This document shows positions 22,997-31,508 of a DNA stretch of 64,000 bases, piece after piece; the stretch's first letter is position 1, and every line of letters starts with the position of its first letter. The translations under genes and the position numbers were made by a program. Source of the stretch: CAVVDY01 sp963815775 (GTDB lineage Bacteria > Acidobacteriota > Terriglobia > Terriglobales > Acidobacteriaceae); the NCBI GenBank assembly GCA_963815775.1, contig CAWFIB010000031.1, forward strand, positions 1 to 64,000, given 5' to 3'. The notes below the pieces were generated by a model. That model did not search any database, had not been told where the DNA came from, and saw nothing but the letters and a program-made list of their open reading frames with translations.

Positions 22997-25627
22997 CTAC
23001 TCGTAGCGCAGTGCCACTGTAGGAGAAACCCGCAATGCGCGCCGCGCCGGGATGTAACAAGCGGCCAGAGCGACGGCCGCCAATAGAATAGCAACCCCGC
23101 CGAAGATCGCAGGGTCGGTGGGTTTGACGTCGAAAAGCAAGCTGGTCATCACTCGCGTAATGGCCGCAGCTCCGACCACTCCTGCCACGATGCCGATGCC
23201 GGCGAGGCGGGCGCCGTCGCGCATGATGAGCCGCAATACGTCTCCGCGCTGTGCGCCAAGGGCAACATAAATGCCGATCTCGTGCGTGCGCCGGCTGACC
23301 CGGTAGGCCATCATGCCGTAGATTCCTACCGCCGCTAACAGCAAGGCCAGCCCGGCGAAAGCGCCGAGCAACAGCATGTTGAAACGCTGTTGCGCCACCG
23401 ACAGCGCCATGAGATCGTCCATGGACTCGATTTCGCTGACTGGGATCTGGCTGTCGAGGCTCCACACCTGCTGTTTTACTGCGTCGATCAGAGCTGCCGT
23501 CGGCTGCTGCGTGCGAACCACTAGCGTCATCCAGCGTCTCCAAGCCTCGTCGGACTGCGCAAACGGAGCATAGATCGCGGGATCGACAGGCTGGTTGAAT
23601 CCGGAGTGCTTCACGTCGCCGACCACGCCAACGATGGTCATCCACTTGCGCGGCCCCGCCCGGCGGGCCCAGTCGACCCGCGCGTCCAGCACCCCGCCAT
23701 GTGGGAAGTACTCCCTGGCAAACTCTTGGTTCACAATCGCGACCAGAGTTTTGCCTTCGCGGTCGTTCTCCGTGAAGTCGCGCCCGGCGCGAAGCGGAAT
23801 CTGCATGGTGCGGAAGTAATCGCCCATCACCGAGAGCGACTGCACCTCCGGCTCGGTGCCGACGGGGACTGGCCTGCCCTCGAATGCCAGGTTGTGAGTA
23901 AGATAGCTGCCGCTGAATGGGGCATCGGTGATCATCGCGGCCTGCACGCCGGGCTGCGCATTGAGCCTCGACAGCAATTCCCGGCGGAAGGCCGTCTGGC
24001 GTGGAGTCTCCGCATAGCGGGTAGCGGCCAGCGACAGATAGAAGGTCATCACATTGGCGGCGTTGAAGCCGGGGTCGACCGATCGCAGGCGAAGAAATCC
24101 CTTGATCAGCAGCCCGGCCCCAACCAGGAGGACAAGCGCCAGGGCAAACTCGGTGGCGACCAGAACATTGTGCAAAGGACGGCGTGACCGACCTGTCGTC
24201 GCAAGTCGAGTTCCCTCTTTCAGCGACTCGGCGAGGTTGGCGCGCGTTGCCGACCACGCGGGCGCCAAACCGAAGAGGATGCCGGTGAGCAGCGATGTGC
24301 CAAATACGAACAGGAACACTCTGCCGTCCATGTGAATCGCACTGAATTGCTTCAGCGCGGCCGGCTTCAGCGCCAGCAGGAGGCGGATGCCGCCCCCGGC
24401 CAGCAGAAGTCCCGCCGCTCCACCGGTCAGCGCAAGCACGGTGCTCTCGGTGAGGCATTGGCGAATCAGACGCCCGGTTCCCGCACCCAGCGCTGCCCGC
24501 GTCATCAGCTCCCGTTGGCGCGCGACCGATCGCGCCATCAGCAGCATGGCAAAGTTGGCGCATGCAATGAGCAGCACCAGTCCCACTGCCCCGGAGAGCA
24601 CCAGCAGGGCGGGCCGTACATTGCCTACCAGAGCTTCATGCAGCGGCAGCAGCAAGGTGTGCCTGCCTCTTTCATTGTCGGGATATTGCTCTGCCAGGCG
24701 GCGATCGATTCCGTCCATGTCAGACTGGGCCTGCGCCAGACTCACGCCCGGCTTGAGCCGCCAATAGGTGTTCATGAAGTGCACGCCGCGATATGCGGCG
24801 GCTTCGGGATAGGCCACCCACAGTGAGACGAACAGGTCGGCCCGCTCGCGCGGTGGAATGAAATCGCGCGGCATGACGCCAATCACGGTATAGGAATTGC
24901 CGCTCAGCGGGATGGACTTGCCCACAATGTTGGGGTCGGCGCCGAGGAAGTTCCGCCAAAGCGAATAGCTGATAACGATGTTGCGCGGCCCACCCTTCAC
25001 GTCTTCTGACGCGATAATGAGGCGTCCCATCATCGGGGTGACGCCGAGCGCCTGGAGGAATCCGGCACTCACCTGAGCGGCACGAACATGCACCGGCTCG
25101 GCTCCGCCGGTATAGTCCATGGTTGCGACGTTGATCCCGCCGCCGCAGGCAAACGAGTGGTCCTGGCGCTCGATGTCTTGTACGTTCTGCAGAGAATCGT
25201 TCTGCCGGGTGGCAACCAGCTCCTGAGGATTGGGGTATGGAAGTGGATTCAGCAGCACGCTGTTGACGACGGTGAAGATGGCGGTATTTGCGCCGATACC
25301 CAGCGCCAGCGTCAATACCGCACACAGCGTGAACCAGCGAGATCGGCACAGCGTGCGGCAGGCATAGCGCACGTCCTGCATGAAGCCTTCCAGCAGGCTG
25401 ACGCCTCGCGCCTCCCAGCACTCTTCCTGCGCGCGATCGACGCTGCCGAACTGCAGGCGCGCGCGACGCGCTGCCTCGTCCGGACTGGTTCCTGAGTTCA
25501 CATATTTCGCAACTTGTTGCTCGACGTGGAAGCGAAGCTCCTCATCATGCGCCGCCTTCTGGGCGTTGCGCCCGAACAGCGCCCGCAGCCGAAACCAGGC
25601 CTCGTGGAGCGTTTCGTAGAGCACCAC
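22997..25627 (-). CDS. ADOP-type ABC permease (MacB-like, FtsX domains)
   Basis: An 876-residue member of the acidobacterial duplicated orphan permease (ADOP) family: permeases related to MacB but without a fused or adjacent ATPase. The N-terminal ~75 residues are a cytosolic charged region (AAHDEELRFHVEQQVAKYVN), then helix 1 (FTLCAVLTLALGIGANTAIF), a MacB-like periplasmic core and an FtsX domain (LLIACANFAMLLMARSVARQ). A second core and FtsX domain follow (LALLLAAVGIYGMMAYRVSR, IFGGVAILLAAVALAACYI). It ends with TVALRYE, the family's usual end. GTG 25627 is preceded by GGGGAGG. It sits 9 bp after a PadR regulator gene, the standard pairing. Substrate unknown. Confidence 0.93.
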   Translation of the reverse strand: MVLYETLHEAWFRLRALFGRNAQKAAHDEELRFHVEQQVAKYVNSGTSPDEAARRARLQFGSVDRAQEECWEARGVSLLEGFMQDVRYACRTLCRSRWFTLCAVLTLALGIGANTAIFTVVNSVLLNPLPYPNPQELVATRQNDSLQNVQDIERQDHSFACGGGINVATMDYTGGAEPVHVRAAQVSAGFLQALGVTPMMGRLIIASEDVKGGPRNIVISYSLWRNFLGADPNIVGKSIPLSGNSYTVIGVMPRDFIPPRERADLFVSLWVAYPEAAAYRGVHFMNTYWRLKPGVSLAQAQSDMDGIDRRLAEQYPDNERGRHTLLLPLHEALVGNVRPALLVLSGAVGLVLLIACANFAMLLMARSVARQRELMTRAALGAGTGRLIRQCLTESTVLALTGGAAGLLLAGGGIRLLLALKPAALKQFSAIHMDGRVFLFVFGTSLLTGILFGLAPAWSATRANLAESLKEGTRLATTGRSRRPLHNVLVATEFALALVLLVGAGLLIKGFLRLRSVDPGFNAANVMTFYLSLAATRYAETPRQTAFRRELLSRLNAQPGVQAAMITDAPFSGSYLTHNLAFEGRPVPVGTEPEVQSLSVMGDYFRTMQIPLRAGRDFTENDREGKTLVAIVNQEFAREYFPHGGVLDARVDWARRAGPRKWMTIVGVVGDVKHSGFNQPVDPAIYAPFAQSDEAWRRWMTLVVRTQQPTAALIDAVKQQVWSLDSQIPVSEIESMDDLMALSVAQQRFNMLLLGAFAGLALLLAAVGIYGMMAYRVSRRTHEIGIYVALGAQRGDVLRLIMRDGARLAGIGIVAGVVGAAAITRVMTSLLFDVKPTDPAIFGGVAILLAAVALAACYIPARRALRVSPTVALRYE

Positions 25628-25636
25628 ACACCTCCC

Positions 25637-25969
25637 CTAAGCTGTTCCCAGCACCCGGGCGACGGCAGCCGTAAGCTTCTCCCAGGCATCACGCTGAGCT
25701 TCGAGTTGGCGCCGGCCGGCCCGGGTCAGCTCATAGAACTTGGCGCGCCGATTGTTGTCAGAGGTGCCCCACTTCGCCTTGATCCACCCCCGGCGCTCCA
25801 GCCGATGCAGCGCGGGATAGAGCGAGCCCTGCTGCACCCGCAGCACATCGCTGGAGATTTGCTGTATTCGTTCGGAGACGGCCCAGCCGTGCAGCGGCTG
25901 CAACGCCAGGGTGCGGAGAATCAGAAGGTCCAGCGTGCCTTGCGGAAGTTCGATTGAAAGGTCTGCCAT
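25637..25969 (-). CDS. PadR-family transcriptional regulator
   Basis: A 110-residue winged-helix regulator. GTLDLLILRTLALQPLHGWA, then VQQGSLYPALHRLERRGWIK and NNRRAKFYELTRAGRRQLEA are the canonical PadR helix-turn-helix, wing and linker. The short C-terminal helix marks the PadR-s2 type common in Acidobacteriota. ATG 25969 is preferred; GTG 25972 is directly next to it and would add one residue. Purine-rich AAAAGGGGA lies upstream. It is co-transcribed with the ADOP permease 9 bp downstream and probably represses it. Confidence 0.93.
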   Translation of the reverse strand: MADLSIELPQGTLDLLILRTLALQPLHGWAVSERIQQISSDVLRVQQGSLYPALHRLERRGWIKAKWGTSDNNRRAKFYELTRAGRRQLEAQRDAWEKLTAAVARVLGTA

Positions 25970-26124
25970 CACTCCCCTTTTGCTTCTACAAGAGACTACC
26001 GCCCGTCATGTAGAAGCGCAAGGGGTGTGGGACAAATGGCGGCAAATCGAGGGCCGATCGCGGATCAGCGCCACGCCCTGCGATGAGCGCGCGCCAACTC
26101 CGCCGCCTAACCGGTGTCCCAAAC

Positions 26125-26150
26125 AAAAAGCCGCCCCACAGGACGGCCTT
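26125..26150 (-). terminator. intrinsic terminator of the DUF4097-like gene
   Basis: On the minus strand GCCGTCC-TGT-GGGGCGGC forms a 7-bp stem (one G-U pair) followed by five T, 18 bases after the stop codon at 26168. Confidence 0.8.
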
Positions 26151-26167
26151 CCTCTTCCGGAAGCTAA

Positions 26168-27079
26168 CTATCTGAGCTCAATGTCGCCGGAGCCGGTGGA
26201 CACTTCCACCTCCGGGCCGCCGCCGCGGACTGCGCCTTTCAGTTCGTGGCGGTTCAGGCTGCCCTGCACCGTAATCGGCAGGTCAGAGTGAATGGTCCCC
26301 GACCCGGTATGGGCGTACAGATTGAAGCCCTGGCTCGATCCTAACGCCATGCTCACCGAGCCTGATCCGGTGCGCAGGTTCCAGGTGCCCCCAACCGTGC
26401 CGTCGACCGTGATGTCACCGCTGCCGGTACGGGCACGCAATCCACCCTTAAGCCCACGCAGTCGAATGCCGCCCGAACCCGACTCGACGTCGACATCACC
26501 ATTGCCGGTCAAGTCCGCCTGAATGTCACCGCTACCGGTATGGGCGGTGAAAGGCAACGCGAGGTCCTGTCCTTTGATGGTGCCACTTCCGGTGCGGGCG
26601 CTGGACTGGGGACCGAGATCACGCAGGTTGAGATCACCCGAGCCCGCGCTAACAGCCACGGTGCGACGCAATCCTTCGACCCCAATGTCGCCGGAGCCGG
26701 AATGGGCCTGCAGCGAAGTGTCGGCCGGGACGGTTATGTCATAGCTGATGGAAACGTGGTTTCTAGCTTCGGAGGGGAGATTGTAGCCGATGCGAATGCT
26801 ATTGCCGTTCTGCTCGATGGGAGGATTGCTCTCAACCGCGCGTACTGCGCTGTCGCCGTCTCCACCGAACCAGTCGTTGCTGCTGCGAACGATTCCGTGA
26901 ATCACCACCTGGTTGGAGCCGCCGCTGCGCACCGTGACATTGCCCGAACCGGTTGTCAGGTCCATCGTCACCGCGCCGCTTGCGGACAATGTGCGATCGA
27001 ACTTGCCCTCTGCGCGGGCAAACAACATCGCCGGGAGGGCAAGCACCAGCAGGACAATTGCAAACCAGATCTTTCTCAT
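26168..27079 (-). CDS. secreted DUF4097-like beta-repeat protein
   Basis: A 303-residue exported protein: the signal peptide (IWFAIVLLVLALPAMLFARA) precedes a body made of short strands ending in (H/R)TGSGxI or SGSGDI. Copies include TGSGNVTV, SGSGDIGVEG, AGSGDLNLRDL, TGSGTIKGQ, TGSGDIQADL, SGSGGIRLRGL, TGSGDITVDG, TGSGSVSM, TGSGTIHSDL and TGSGDIELR: about ten rungs of roughly 20 residues, as in DUF4097/DUF2807 beta-solenoid proteins. No enzyme motif is visible; the protein probably forms a rigid rod in the periplasm or on the surface. It follows the HlyD gene by 76 bp on the same strand and ends with its own terminator. Confidence 0.85.
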   Translation of the reverse strand: MRKIWFAIVLLVLALPAMLFARAEGKFDRTLSASGAVTMDLTTGSGNVTVRSGGSNQVVIHGIVRSSNDWFGGDGDSAVRAVESNPPIEQNGNSIRIGYNLPSEARNHVSISYDITVPADTSLQAHSGSGDIGVEGLRRTVAVSAGSGDLNLRDLGPQSSARTGSGTIKGQDLALPFTAHTGSGDIQADLTGNGDVDVESGSGGIRLRGLKGGLRARTGSGDITVDGTVGGTWNLRTGSGSVSMALGSSQGFNLYAHTGSGTIHSDLPITVQGSLNRHELKGAVRGGGPEVEVSTGSGDIELR

Positions 27080-27155
27080 AACGCCGCCTCGCGAGAATGG
27101 GATTCGTAAAAGTGGGCTGCCTCGGACGGCAGCCCAGCCTGAGAAACTGACTGCT

Positions 27156-28367
27156 CTACTGTTGCAACACGACTTCGTCGCCTTGTTTCAGCCCGGCCAC
27201 CACTTCCGTCTTGGCCCCATTGGAGATTCCGATCTTGATCGCGACCTTGCGCATGCCGTCCTTGGCCTTGGGATCGGGAATGTCGACCGACGTATTCTTG
27301 TCCTTGTCGTACATGATGGCGCCTTCGGGAATCATCAGCACGTTCTTGTGCTCATCGAGCAGGATTTCAGCGTTGGCCGTCATCTCCGCCTTCAGCTCGC
27401 CGCCCGGATTGTTGATGGAGACGCGCACTTCGAAGGTGGTGACGTTGTCCTTCTCCACGCCCATGGGCGAAATCTTGGTTACCTTGCCGGTGAAGGTCTT
27501 GTCCTTGAAGGTCTCAACCCGGATACGCGCCGGCTGTCCAAGATAGACCTTGCCGATATCGCTCTCATCCACTTTGCCCTTGACGTAGACCTCGCTGGTA
27601 TCGCCCAGCGTCATCACCAGGGTTGCGCCTGAACCCAAAACCAGAATCGAGCTGACCGCGTCACCAATCTCGACGTCGCGCGAGAGCACGATCCCATCGA
27701 TCGGTGCGGTGATCGTCGTGTAGCTCAACTGCTCTTCCAGTTGGTTCAAGGTGGCCCGGTTCTTTTCGACATCGGCCTGGGCCTGCGCCACTTTGGCTTT
27801 GTTGACGGTGTACTGGGCGCGCGCTACGTCGCGCTTGTTCACCGCCATCTGATAGGCACGCTGAGCGTCGTCCAGCGCCGAGGCAGAAACTACTCCGTCC
27901 GTCGCCATCTGCTGCGCCCGCTCATAAGCCCGCTGCAAAGTGGGAATGTCTACGCCCTCGGCATCCACCTTGGCGCGAGTCAAGTCAGCCTGTGCCGCCT
28001 TGGAATTGGCCTCGGCGGACAACAATTGGGCGCGAGCGGAGCTCACCTGCGCCTGAATCTCGTCGCGATCCAGTTCAGCCAGTACCTGGCCCTGGTGGAC
28101 TTTGTCTCCGGCATCCACGTAGAGCTTCTTCACGATGCCGCTGGCCTTGGACTTGATCTCGACCTTGGTAATGGGCGTGACCTTGCCGGTGGCAACTACG
28201 CTCTTGGCGACGTCGCCACGCTCAACTTTGGCCAGCTTGGTGGGATCGATCTTGGTTCCGCCGCGCGTGGCTGCAACCGCCACGATTACCAGCGCCACCA
28301 CCGCCACCGAGACGATGGTGAGGATGATCCACCGCTTCCTCTTATTATTATGTTTGCCGTTCGCCAC
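27156..28367 (-). CDS. HlyD-family efflux periplasmic adaptor
   Basis: A 403-residue membrane fusion protein. A basic N-terminus (KHNNKRKR) leads to one membrane helix (WIILTIVSVAVVALVIVAVA). The barrel-sandwich/lipoyl half-motifs are GIVKKLYVDAGDKVHQGQVL and APIDGIVLSRDVEIGDAV; between them lies a long coiled-coil hairpin (residues about 105-225, rich in Ala/Gln/Lys). The beta-barrel and membrane-proximal domain follow. GTG 28367 is chosen because GGAGGGG lies 3 bases before it and the protein begins sensibly there; the open frame continues 90 codons upstream without homology. No partner transporter is adjacent, though the ADOP permease gene lies 1.5 kb downstream on the same strand. Confidence 0.9.
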   Translation of the reverse strand: MANGKHNNKRKRWIILTIVSVAVVALVIVAVAATRGGTKIDPTKLAKVERGDVAKSVVATGKVTPITKVEIKSKASGIVKKLYVDAGDKVHQGQVLAELDRDEIQAQVSSARAQLLSAEANSKAAQADLTRAKVDAEGVDIPTLQRAYERAQQMATDGVVSASALDDAQRAYQMAVNKRDVARAQYTVNKAKVAQAQADVEKNRATLNQLEEQLSYTTITAPIDGIVLSRDVEIGDAVSSILVLGSGATLVMTLGDTSEVYVKGKVDESDIGKVYLGQPARIRVETFKDKTFTGKVTKISPMGVEKDNVTTFEVRVSINNPGGELKAEMTANAEILLDEHKNVLMIPEGAIMYDKDKNTSVDIPDPKAKDGMRKVAIKIGISNGAKTEVVAGLKQGDEVVLQQ

Positions 28368-28587
28368 TTGCCCCTCCAGCCATAGAATCGCAGTATTCCG
28401 GGTTCTGGAGTAAGTTACGTTGGTTGATTGTTGGAAGTTCCGTCCCGAAATGAGACAGCTCGCGCCTAATATCGTTAGACCGAGACAGAAACTTAAACGG
28501 TAGCAGCGGCGCACGGCCACGCTCATCCCGGAAATCAAGCGTTTCGCCCACCACAACTTCTGGTTCACGACAGGAGACTGCGACTCA

Positions 28588-29742
28588 TCACACTGAGGCA
28601 CCCTGGTCCTGGGACCGTCCTTTCCATTCGCCGCCACGGCCGCTCCAGAACTTCATTGCCGAATCCACCGTGGATGCTACGTAGAACAGGGCAGCAAGCG
28701 GCAAGGTGAGTGCCCCTCCAGCTCTCAGACCATAGAAACGAACCATGGGGAGATAGGCGATCAACATGAGCAGGCACGCGGCGCCTCCCAGGAGCATCAG
28801 GCGCCACTCGCCGCTGAACAGGAGAACCAGAGGCAGGAGATAGACGAGCGCCATGCCGAACACTGCTCCCGTCAGCAATGTTGCAGAATGTCGCAACTGA
28901 TTGAACGCTGTGCGCGCGATCATGCGTTGGACTTCGCCGAAGCTCCCATACTGGCGCAAGCTATGGGTGCCCGGGGTGAGACCCAGCCAGACCCGGCCGC
29001 CGGACCGCTTCATCCGCCGCGCGAGGGCGCAGTCGTCGATGATCTCGGAGCGGATGGCGGCGATTCCCCCGGCGCGTTGCAGCGCCTCCGGGCGAACCAG
29101 CATGCAGCCGCCGGCCGCGCCTGCGGTCCGTCGTTGAGGCGAGCGAATCCATGCCGGCGGATACAACATGAAAAAGAAGAAGACGAATGCCGGGACCAGC
29201 AACTTCTCGGCCACGCTCCGGCAGTGCAACTTGACCATGAACGATACCAGGTCGTAGCCCTGACCTTCGGCAATGGAAACCAGAGTCGCGACGTTGTCCG
29301 GCCCGTGCTCGACATCGGCATCGGTGAGCAGCAGGAATTGCGGATCCAATTCCATGGCAGCGTCAATTCCCTGCTGCACCGCCCATAACTTGCCGGTCCA
29401 GCCGCGGGGGAGAGGACGGCCGGAGATGAGGGTGAGCTTTCCTTCATCGATGCTGGCGACGGCGCTACGCGCGGCGGCAGCCGTTCCGTCGCTACTGTGA
29501 TCGTCGACAACGAAGATGTGGAGCCCGTGCACGCTTTGATTGGCCAGCGACCGGACGGCGCGTCCGATATGCTCGGCCTCATTGCGCGCCGGGACCACGA
29601 CTGCAATTGGACCCGCGGCCGGGCAGTCTGCCTGCCGCTCGGCCAATGACCGGTCCACTCGCCAGAAGCCGCCGCGAAACAGCAACAGGTAGACCCAGGC
29701 AAGCAGGGTCAGGCTTCCACAGAGAAGGAGAAATTCCCGCAT
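28588..29742 (-). CDS. hpnB: hopene-associated glycosyltransferase HpnB-like
   Basis: A 384-residue family 2 glycosyltransferase with membrane segments at both ends. The catalytic domain shows AVVVPARNEAEHIGRAVRSL, then VVDDHSSDGT, WTGKLWAVQQG and LLLTDADVEHGPD. The later block AAGGCMLVRPEALQRAGG ... EIIDDCALARRMK ... VWLGLT with FVFFFFMLYPPAWI is the distinctive HpnB pattern. HpnB proteins sit in hopanoid gene clusters, but their exact sugar transfer is not settled. ATG 29742 is favoured; a TTG at 29757 would add five residues. No other hopanoid gene is nearby. It is divergent from the acyl-CoA synthetase gene with an 88-bp gap. Confidence 0.85.
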   Translation of the reverse strand: MREFLLLCGSLTLLAWVYLLLFRGGFWRVDRSLAERQADCPAAGPIAVVVPARNEAEHIGRAVRSLANQSVHGLHIFVVDDHSSDGTAAAARSAVASIDEGKLTLISGRPLPRGWTGKLWAVQQGIDAAMELDPQFLLLTDADVEHGPDNVATLVSIAEGQGYDLVSFMVKLHCRSVAEKLLVPAFVFFFFMLYPPAWIRSPQRRTAGAAGGCMLVRPEALQRAGGIAAIRSEIIDDCALARRMKRSGGRVWLGLTPGTHSLRQYGSFGEVQRMIARTAFNQLRHSATLLTGAVFGMALVYLLPLVLLFSGEWRLMLLGGAACLLMLIAYLPMVRFYGLRAGGALTLPLAALFYVASTVDSAMKFWSGRGGEWKGRSQDQGASV

Positions 29743-29830
29743 AACCAGATTGAACAAAGCATATCAACTGCGGCGTTGCGCCGGCGGTTCAGGTTTTCGC
29801 GCTCTCCTGCTACACTCTCCCGCGACCCTT

Positions 29831-31429
29831 ATGATGCCAACCTTCAACGACACAAAACGCACCCGCCTGTACGACAACCCCGAGGGCAAGTTTCTGCACG
29901 ACGTGGTTATCGCCGCCTGTCAGGCGCGGGGCGAGAAGATCGCGCTTATCGACACCTCCTGCACGCCCGCAGTACGAATCAGCTATGCCGGATATGCCGA
30001 CCGGGTGGAGAGTACCGCTCGTGGCCTGGTCGCCAACGGCATACGGCCGGGAGACCGCATCGGTATTTTTCTTCCCAACTGCTGGGAGTTCGGGGTAGCG
30101 TTCCACGCAGCGCTGCTGGCCGGAGCCGTTCCCACTACGTTGAATCCAACCTATCGCGAGCGCGAGGTGTGCTACCAGCTCGATACCTGCGACACCGTCG
30201 CCCTCATCACGGATGGCGGCCTGCTCTGTGAGATGAATCTCTCCGGCGTCAGTCAGTTGCGTAACATCTTTACCACGCGTCAGCACTGCGCAGGCAGCCA
30301 ACCCTTCGCCTCACTGCTAACCGCGCGCCCGGGGGTAAGTCTTCCGGTTCCGGAGCGCGATTCCCGGCTCGCTCTGGCCACGCTTCCTTTCTCCAGCGGA
30401 ACCACCGGTCTGCCCAAGGGCGTTATGCTGACCCATCACAATATTGTCGCCAATGTCTATCAGACGCTGATTCCGGGCGAGGAAGGCGCTATCACAGACG
30501 CCGATGTAATGCTGTGTTTCCTGCCCATGTACCACATCTATGGACTGACCATCGGGCTCAACCTGTCGCTAATTCGCGGATGCACCCTGGTGCTCATGCC
30601 GCGCTTCGATTGCGCCGGCTCGCTGGCGCTGATTGCGCAGGAGCGAGTCACCATCACCCTATGCGTTCCCCCGGCTCTGCTGGCCTATTGCCACGCCGCC
30701 GAGCAGAAAAAGTTCCCCATGGACCATCACTTAAGATGGGTGAAATCCGGAGCAGCGCCGCTGGCCGGAGAACTGGCGCGGCGGTTTCAGAGCTTGACCG
30801 GGGTCCCGATTCGGCAGGGCTACGGCATGACCGAGGCCTCGCCGGTCACGCACCTGGGCTTTCTCGACCCGCCACGATATCGTCCCGACTCGATAGGCGG
30901 CCCTGTCGCCATGACCGATTGCCTGGTTGTGGATGAGAGCGGCAACGAGGTTAGGCAGGGCGAACTGGGAGAGCTTGTGATGCGCGGGCCTCAGTTCATG
31001 CTGGGCTACTGGAAGTCTCCCGAGGCGACCGATGCCGTGCTGCGCGATGGATGGTATTGGTCGGGCGACATCGTCCGCTTTGACGAGCAGGGCCAGTACT
31101 ACGTGGTGGACCGCCGCAAGGAGATGATGAAGTACAAAGGCTTCTCCATCGCGCCCGCAGAAGTGGAAAGCGTGCTGCTGGAGCATCCCGCGGTGCGCGA
31201 CTGCGGCGTGGTGTCGCGCGTCGCAGCCGACGGCGAAGAAACCCCCTGTGCCTTCGTTGTCCTGCGTCCAGACCAGTTGGAAACCCAGCAGACTACGGAC
31301 CGGGTGCTGGCCTTCCTGGGCGAGCGCATGGCGAGCTACAAGCTGCCGCGCGAAATTCATTTCGTATCCAGCATCCCCCGAACTGCCTCGGGCAAAATCC
31401 TTCGCCGCGAGTTGCGGAAGCTGTTCTAA
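29831..31429 (+). CDS. AMP-dependent acyl-CoA synthetase (4-coumarate-CoA ligase-like)
   Basis: A 532-residue ligase that would activate a fatty or aryl acid to its CoA thioester via an acyl-adenylate. The motifs are complete: P-loop LPFSSGTTGLPKGVMLTH, YGMTEASPVTH, GELVMRGPQFMLGYW, WYWSGDIVRFDEQG, hinge DRRKEMMKYKGF and the C-terminal Lys in PRTASGKILRREL. The arrangement (MLTHHNIVANVYQ, LPMYHIYGL) is of the 4CL/long-chain type; substrate unknown. The start is at ATG 29831 (a second ATG follows at 29834); the upstream frame to 29750 lacks resemblance and overlaps hpnB. It converges on the TonB receptor gene. Confidence 0.9.
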   Translation: MMPTFNDTKRTRLYDNPEGKFLHDVVIAACQARGEKIALIDTSCTPAVRISYAGYADRVESTARGLVANGIRPGDRIGIFLPNCWEFGVAFHAALLAGAVPTTLNPTYREREVCYQLDTCDTVALITDGGLLCEMNLSGVSQLRNIFTTRQHCAGSQPFASLLTARPGVSLPVPERDSRLALATLPFSSGTTGLPKGVMLTHHNIVANVYQTLIPGEEGAITDADVMLCFLPMYHIYGLTIGLNLSLIRGCTLVLMPRFDCAGSLALIAQERVTITLCVPPALLAYCHAAEQKKFPMDHHLRWVKSGAAPLAGELARRFQSLTGVPIRQGYGMTEASPVTHLGFLDPPRYRPDSIGGPVAMTDCLVVDESGNEVRQGELGELVMRGPQFMLGYWKSPEATDAVLRDGWYWSGDIVRFDEQGQYYVVDRRKEMMKYKGFSIAPAEVESVLLEHPAVRDCGVVSRVAADGEETPCAFVVLRPDQLETQQTTDRVLAFLGERMASYKLPREIHFVSSIPRTASGKILRRELRKLF

Positions 31430-31463
31430 AAGACCTCACTCTCCCATCGCACCAATGAAAATC

Positions 31464-31483
31464 GGGGAGCCCGAAGGCTCCCC
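31464..31483 (-). terminator. shared hairpin terminator between convergent genes
   Basis: ggggagcc/ggctcccc stem (31464-31471, 31476-31483) with a cgaa tetraloop. On the minus strand it is followed by GATTTTC, so it more likely serves the TonB receptor gene, but it lies between the two convergent stops and could act in both directions. Confidence 0.7.
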
Positions 31484-31508
31484 GGAAGCATTCAAACCTC
31501 AGTTAAGG

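Noticed and set aside
22977..24563. 528-residue minus-strand frame
   Set aside because: Out-of-frame shadow of the ADOP permease, Arg/Ser/His-rich.
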